The translations under genes were made by a program, and so were the position numbers. This document shows positions 29,751-33,875 of a DNA stretch of 33,875 bases, piece by piece (position 1 is the first letter of the stretch; every line of letters starts with the position of its first letter). This stretch comes from Actinospica acidithermotolerans. Lineage in GTDB: Bacteria > Actinomycetota > Actinomycetes > Streptomycetales > Catenulisporaceae. The stretch covers positions 1-33,875 of the forward strand of contig NZ_JAGSOH010000080.1 in assembly GCF_018139625.1 (NCBI RefSeq), in the 5' to 3' direction. Below the pieces are notes generated by a model. That model searched no databases. It was given only the letters and a program-made list of their open reading frames with translations, and was not told the origin of the DNA.

Positions 29751-30647
29751 ATGTCCGCAGACCAGTCCGCCGGCGAAGGCCCCGCCCGCCGGCAGCCCGA
29801 ACCCGAGTTTCGCGAGCAGAACCAGCCGCACCCCGGCTCCAGCGGCGCGATGGACCCGGAGCCCGATTACGGCGAGGAGACCTATCGCGGCAGCGGCAGG
29901 CTCGCCGGCCGGCGCGTGCTGATCACCGGCGCTGACTCGGGCATCGGCCGCGCCGTCGCGCTGGCGTTCGCGCGCGAGGGTGCGGACATCGCGCTGGCCT
30001 ACCTCGAAGAGGAGGAGGAAGACGCGCAGACCGTGGTCGACCTGGTTGAAAAGGCCGGGCGCCGCGCGCTCGCCCTGCCCGGAGACGTACGCCGGGAAGA
30101 GCACTGCCGCGAGCTGGTCGCGCGCACCGTCGAGGAGTTCGGCGGCCTCGACGTCCTCGTCAACAACGCCGCCTACCAGATGTCCCAGCCCGAGGGGCTC
30201 GCGGCGATCAGCAGCGAGCAGCTCGACCGGGTCCTGAAGACCAACGTGTACGCGATGTTCTGGCTCACCGCCGCCGCGCTCGCGCATCTCGGCCCCGGTT
30301 CCGCGATCATCAACACCGCGTCGGTCCAGGCTTACCAGCCCAGTCCGCACCTGCTCGACTACGCCGTCTCGAAGGCCGCCATCGTCAACTTCACCCACGG
30401 GCTAGCCCAGCAGCTCGCGCCCGAGGGGATCCGGGTCAACGCCGTGGCCCCGGGACCGGTGTGGACGCCGCTGATCCCGGCCACGATGCCGCCGGACAAG
30501 GTCGCCGAGTTCGGCAAGCAGTCCCCGTTCGGCCGCCCCGCCCAGCCCGCGGAGATGGCTCCCGCCTACGTGTTCCTCGCCTCGAAGGAGGCGGCCTACA
30601 TCACCGGCGAGATCGTCAACGCCACCGGCGGCACACCGCTGCCCTAG
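29751..30647 (+). CDS. Short-chain dehydrogenase, stress-associated (YhxC/YghA-like)
   Basis: A 298-residue SDR with the long polar N-terminal extension (1-50, QPEPEFREQNQPHPGSSGAMDPEPDYGEETY) typical of general-stress SDRs. The Rossmann motif is TGADSGIG (59-66), NNAA is at 138-141 and the catalytic triad is Ser191, Tyr204 and Lys208 (YAVSK). C-terminal TGEIVNATGG is usual. ATG has GAGGAG. NAD(P)-dependent reduction or oxidation of an alcohol/carbonyl; true substrate unknown. Followed 63 bases later by the DUF2945 and DUF3140 genes, probably as one stress operon. Confidence 0.94.
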   Translation: MSADQSAGEGPARRQPEPEFREQNQPHPGSSGAMDPEPDYGEETYRGSGRLAGRRVLITGADSGIGRAVALAFAREGADIALAYLEEEEEDAQTVVDLVEKAGRRALALPGDVRREEHCRELVARTVEEFGGLDVLVNNAAYQMSQPEGLAAISSEQLDRVLKTNVYAMFWLTAAALAHLGPGSAIINTASVQAYQPSPHLLDYAVSKAAIVNFTHGLAQQLAPEGIRVNAVAPGPVWTPLIPATMPPDKVAEFGKQSPFGRPAQPAEMAPAYVFLASKEAAYITGEIVNATGGTPLP

Positions 30648-30710
30648 CGTTTCGGCGGGCTCCGCGCGGGCACCGCAAGGCTTCGATCGAACCGGCGAAA
30701 GGCGGCGGCC

Positions 30711-30950
30711 ATGGGCAAGCACGGCAAGGTTCGGGTGGGCGACCGGGTGTCGTGGAGAAGCCACGGCGGCCGGGCCGTCGGGCGGATCACCAGGAAGATC
30801 ACCGGCCGCACGCGTGCGGCGGGACGCACGGTGCAGGCATCGCGGCAGGAGCCGCAGTACGAGGTCCAGAGTGAGAAGTCCGGCGGCAAGGCTGTCCACA
30901 GGCCGGAGGCGCTCCACGAGGAGGGTGCGGGCCGTGACGAACCGCGATAG
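30711..30950 (+). CDS. DUF2945 (hypervirulence-associated TUDOR-like) protein
   Basis: A 79-residue basic protein with KVRVGDRVSWRSHGGRAVGRI at the start and PQYEVQSEKSGGKAVHRPEALHE, both standard for the DUF2945/HVA1 small SH3/Tudor-like fold. Function is not established; members are often near stress genes. Its stop overlaps the DUF3140 start by 17 bases, so the pair is translationally linked. The loop ITGRTRAAGRTVQASRQE is strongly basic and could contact nucleic acid (inference). Confidence 0.9.
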   Translation: MGKHGKVRVGDRVSWRSHGGRAVGRITRKITGRTRAAGRTVQASRQEPQYEVQSEKSGGKAVHRPEALHEEGAGRDEPR

Positions 30951-31272
30951 CGATCGGAAAGTGGCACTGGACGGCTTTCGCGAGGCGGTGAACATGGCGC
31001 CCGCGGAGCTCGAGGCGTGGCTCGCCACCGAGGAGTCACGTAGCGCCGGGCAGCACACCGGCGGGCGCGAGAGCATCGGGCATGCTTCGGGACGGCGCAT
31101 CGTCACCCTTCTGCGCAGGCCCGACTCCGAATTGAGCGCCGGCGATTTGGCCCACATGCGGAAGGTCACCGGCTACGTACACCGTCACCTGGCGCAACAG
31201 CCGAAGGGCGACATCACCGACACCACGTGGCGCCACTCGCTGATGAACTGGGGTCACGACCCGAAGAAATGA
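30934..31272 (+). CDS. DUF3140 family protein
   Basis: A 112-residue protein from GTG at 30934, with GGAGG upstream inside the preceding gene. The order FREAVNMAPAELEAWLATEES, then a HTGGRESIGHASGRRIVTLLRR block and HMRKVTGYVHRHLAQQP...SLMNWGHDPKK, is the family signature; it is helical and of unknown function. DUF2945 and DUF3140 genes are commonly adjacent in bacteria, which suggests they act together. Followed by a terminator. Confidence 0.92.
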   Translation: MTNRDSDRKVALDGFREAVNMAPAELEAWLATEESRSAGQHTGGRESIGHASGRRIVTLLRRPDSELSAGDLAHMRKVTGYVHRHLAQQPKGDITDTTWRHSLMNWGHDPKK

Positions 31273-31298
31273 CCTCCGCGAGAAGGCCGCGGAGAGAC

Positions 31299-31346
31299 GC
31301 GAAGAGACTCGGACCGGGACGCACGACCAGGACCGGGTCTCTTCGC
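31299..31346. terminator. Bidirectional terminator-like inverted repeat
   Basis: Perfect 10-bp arms GCGAAGAGAC / GTCTCTTCGC with a 28-base loop that contains further CCGG pairing, between the convergent DUF3140 and membrane-protein genes. Confidence 0.6.
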
Positions 31347-31350
31347 TCGC

Positions 31351-31803
31351 TCAGGCGCTGATCGCCTCGTGCGCGACGAACCCGTACGCCAGGTGCGGAA
31401 GGGCGTCGGAGAGCCAGTCGGCCGCCGACCAGGTGCGCGGGTCGCTCACGCCGAGCCTGGCCATCGGCACGGCGCTCGCCGCCATCGCCAGGCCGGCCAC
31501 GCCGACGCTCCCGGCCCACCACGGCGGACGGACGCCGATGCGGCGCAGTCCGGCCGCGATCACGCCGATCCCCGCGCCGAGCGCGATGCCGTTGAGCGCG
31601 CCCAGCCCGGTCAGCCGGGCCTGGCGCTGCGGGCCGTCCCCGGGGATCTCGACGTGCGCCCGTCCGGCGAGGGCGTCGACGGTGCGCTCCGGCGTGCTGC
31701 TCGACGGCCGGGCGCGCACCGCCATGTCCAGATAGGTCACCGCGTTCAGCGCGGTCGTTCCGGCGGCTCCGGCGAGCGCGCCGCGGCTGAGTGTTCGCAA
31801 CAT
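31351..31803 (-). CDS. Small conserved membrane protein
   Basis: A 150-residue protein with probable membrane segments near 8-26, 66-86, 92-112 and 132-148, and a polar loop (30-60) containing SSSTPERTVDALAG. Similar small proteins occur next to stress genes in actinobacteria, but I cannot name a family. ATG at 31803; weak ribosome-binding site. It lies 59 bases after HtpG on the same strand, so could be co-transcribed with it. Confidence 0.75.
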   Translation of the reverse strand: MLRTLSRGALAGAAGTTALNAVTYLDMAVRARPSSSTPERTVDALAGRAHVEIPGDGPQRQARLTGLGALNGIALGAGIGVIAAGLRRIGVRPPWWAGSVGVAGLAMAASAVPMARLGVSDPRTWSAADWLSDALPHLAYGFVAHEAISA

Positions 31804-31862
31804 GCCGCGGCGGCTACCCGTTCGCGCACCGCCCAGACGGACGCGCCGCGAAAAGTTCGCCG

Positions 31863-33788
31863 TCAGAGCCCGGCGGCGAGCCGGTCGGCGACGAGCCTGG
31901 TGAACCGGGCCGGGTTCTCGATCTCGCCTCCCTCGGCGAGGACCGCGAGGTCGTAGAGCAGTTCGGCGCTCCGGGCGAGGGCGTCGTCGTCCGCCGACGG
32001 CTCATCGGCCGTGCGGGCGTGGGCGTCCCGCAGCTTGATGACCAGCGGGTGGTCCGGGTTGAGTTCGAGAATGCGCTTGATGTGCGGCACGGGCTGGCCG
32101 GTGGCGCGGTAGAGCTTCTCCAGCGCGGGGGTCGGGTCGTTGACGTCGCCGACGACGCAGGCCGCCGAGGTGGTCAGCCGGGTGGAGAGCCGTGCCTGCT
32201 TGATCTGCTCCCCCAGCGTCGCGGTGAGGAAGGAGAGCAGCGCGGTGAAGTCCTCGCGCTCCGGCTTGGCGTCGGCGTCCCCGGCGGCCTCGTCCGCATC
32301 GTCGAGGTCGACCCGGCCCTTGGCGATCGAGCGAAGCGGCCTGCCGTCGTATTCGAGGACCTGGTCGGCCCAGACCTCGTCGATCGGGTCGGCGAGGATC
32401 AGCACCTCGTAGCCCTTGGCCTGGAAGGCCTCCATGTGCGGCGAGTTCTCGATCGCGGCGCGGGAGGCGCCGGTCAGGTAGTAGATCTCCTTCTGATCCT
32501 CCTTCATCCGCTCGACGTAGCCGCGCAGGGTCGTCGGCTCGGTTTCGTCGTGGGTGGATTCGAGGAGCAGCAGGTCGAGCAGGGTCTCGCGGTTGTCGGC
32601 GTCCTCGAGCAGGCCCTCCTTCAGGGCGCGGCCGAAGGCGTCGAAGAAGACGCGGTACTTCTCCGCGTCGGCCGCCTGCAGGTCCTTCGCCGTGCCGAGG
32701 ATCTTCTTGACCAGGCGGCGGCGCACCCCGCGGATGTGCCGGTCGTGCTGGAGCAGTTCCCGCGAGACGTTCAGGGACAGGTCGTGCGCGTCGACGACGC
32801 CGGCGACGAACCGCAGGTAGTGCGGCATCAGCGCGTCGCACTCGTCCATGATGAACACGCGGTTGACGTACAGGTGCACGCCGCGCTTGGCGTCCCTGGT
32901 GTAGAGGTCGAACGGGGCGTGGGAGGGCAGGAAGAGCAGCGCGTCGTACGCGAAGGTGCCTTCGGAGCGGAGGTGGACGGTCTCCAGCGGGTCGGTCCAG
33001 TCGTGTGCGATCTGCTTGTAGAACTCCCGGTACTCGTCCTCGGTGATCTCGCTGCGCGGCCGGGACCACAGCGCCTTCATCGAGTTGATCGTCTTCGGCT
33101 CCTCGACGACCGTGCCCTCGTCGCCGGAGCTCGTGGAGATCAGCCGGATCGGCCAGCGGATGAAGTCGGAGTACTTCTTGACGATCTCGCGGATCTTGGA
33201 CTCGGCGGTGTAGTCGAACACGTGGTCGTCGGTGTCGACCGGCTTCAGGTGCAGGGTGACGGAGGTGCCCTGCGGAGCGTAGGGCGCCTGCTCGATCCGG
33301 TAGGTGCTCTCGCCCGTCGACTCCCAGCGGGTGCCGACGTCCTCGCCGGCCCGCCGGGTCACCAGGGTGACCTTGTCGGCGACCATGAACGCCGAGTAGA
33401 AGCCGACGCCGAACTGGCCGATGAGCGTGTTCGAGGCCTCGGCGTCCTTGGCGGACTTGAGCTTCTCGAGCAGGCCGGCGGTGCCGGATTTGGCGATCGT
33501 GCCGATCAGGTCGACCACCTCGGCACGGGACATGCCGATGCCGTCGTCCCGCACGGTGAGCGTGCGCGCGCCGGCGTCGGGGCGGATCTCGATGTGCAGG
33601 TCCGAGGTGTCCGCCGCCAGGTCGGCGTCCTTGAGCGATTCGAGGCGGAGCTTGTCCAGCGCGTCGGAGGCGTTGGAGATCAGCTCCCGCAGGAAGATGT
33701 CCTTGTCCGAGTACAGCGAGTGCACCACCAGGTGCAGCAGTTGCCGGGTCTCGGCCTGGAACTCCAGGGTCTCGCTTCCGCCGGACAC
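31863..33788 (-). CDS. htpG: Molecular chaperone HtpG (Hsp90)
   Basis: A 641-residue Hsp90. The N-terminal GHKL ATPase shows LRELISNASDALDKLR (N-box), VRDDGIGMS and GQFGVGFYSAF; the middle domain has LYVNRVFIMDE and LNVSRELLQ; a C-terminal dimerisation domain ends the chain, with no MEEVD as expected in bacteria. GTG at 33788 follows GAGGAG with 8 bases of spacing and gives VSGGSETLEFQAET, the usual start; a GTG nine codons earlier would swallow this site. Folds client proteins under heat and oxidative stress in the cytosol. The 87 bases upstream to the window edge show no clear operator. Confidence 0.97.
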   Translation of the reverse strand: MSGGSETLEFQAETRQLLHLVVHSLYSDKDIFLRELISNASDALDKLRLESLKDADLAADTSDLHIEIRPDAGARTLTVRDDGIGMSRAEVVDLIGTIAKSGTAGLLEKLKSAKDAEASNTLIGQFGVGFYSAFMVADKVTLVTRRAGEDVGTRWESTGESTYRIEQAPYAPQGTSVTLHLKPVDTDDHVFDYTAESKIREIVKKYSDFIRWPIRLISTSSGDEGTVVEEPKTINSMKALWSRPRSEITEDEYREFYKQIAHDWTDPLETVHLRSEGTFAYDALLFLPSHAPFDLYTRDAKRGVHLYVNRVFIMDECDALMPHYLRFVAGVVDAHDLSLNVSRELLQHDRHIRGVRRRLVKKILGTAKDLQAADAEKYRVFFDAFGRALKEGLLEDADNRETLLDLLLLESTHDETEPTTLRGYVERMKEDQKEIYYLTGASRAAIENSPHMEAFQAKGYEVLILADPIDEVWADQVLEYDGRPLRSIAKGRVDLDDADEAAGDADAKPEREDFTALLSFLTATLGEQIKQARLSTRLTTSAACVVGDVNDPTPALEKLYRATGQPVPHIKRILELNPDHPLVIKLRDAHARTADEPSADDDALARSAELLYDLAVLAEGGEIENPARFTRLVADRLAAGL

Positions 33789-33875
33789 GGGCGGCACTCC
33801 TCTACTTTCGATCACCCGGGGGGCGGGTGCGACGCGGGACGGGATGGGCCGACCGCCCGCGCCCCGGAAGGGGAC

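Overview
The window is about 34 kb of very GC-rich DNA with dense coding, GTG starts, strong GC bias at third codon positions and gene families typical of Actinomycetota: GAF-ANTAR regulators, a eukaryote-type Ser/Thr kinase, an MmyB-like XRE regulator, a CtpI-like P-type ATPase, DUF2945/DUF3140 stress proteins and a DUF1906 secreted protein. It fits a Streptomyces/Catenulispora-type soil actinobacterium; genus cannot be fixed from what is seen. No rRNA, tRNA, CRISPR array, transposase or integrase was recognised.

Left region (1-5450, minus strand): an apparent operon reads ABC ATPase, NMT1-like ligand-binding protein, DUF3500 protein, GntR/FadR-type regulator, type-B carboxylesterase, and the first codons of a further gene at the window edge. 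A site matching the FadR-subfamily operator consensus (TTGT-N3-ACAA) lies just upstream of the first gene. It looks like uptake plus hydrolysis of an ester or aromatic-acid-like compound.

5.6-9.1 kb: two divergent MarR units. MarR/isochorismatase-like hydrolase share two copies of an 18-bp operator; MarR/14-TM MFS exporter share two different perfect palindromes.

9.1-15.4 kb: a secreted DUF1906 protein; a membrane Ser/Thr kinase overlapping a repeat-rich single-pass membrane protein with a similar-looking extracellular domain; a gene-poor stretch holding an inverted 62-bp fragment of the kinase gene; an aldo/keto reductase divergent from an XRE/MmyB regulator.

16.4-19.3 kb: a HemK-like methyltransferase and a CDGSH iron-sulfur protein converge on a haem-oxygenase-like iron enzyme and a dimethylargininase-like hydrolase. 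This is the best candidate for an undescribed pathway: iron-dependent chemistry on a guanidino or similar nitrogen compound.

19.4-33.9 kb: a VOC protein, a giant P-type ATPase, hemerythrin, a nucleoside deaminase with an altered zinc motif, three GAF-ANTAR proteins (one N-terminally short), two small charged proteins flanking a tandem repeat array made from the 3' end of one of them, a stress-type SDR, the DUF2945-DUF3140 pair, a small membrane protein and HtpG. Much of this right half looks like an envelope, oxidative or osmotic stress island.
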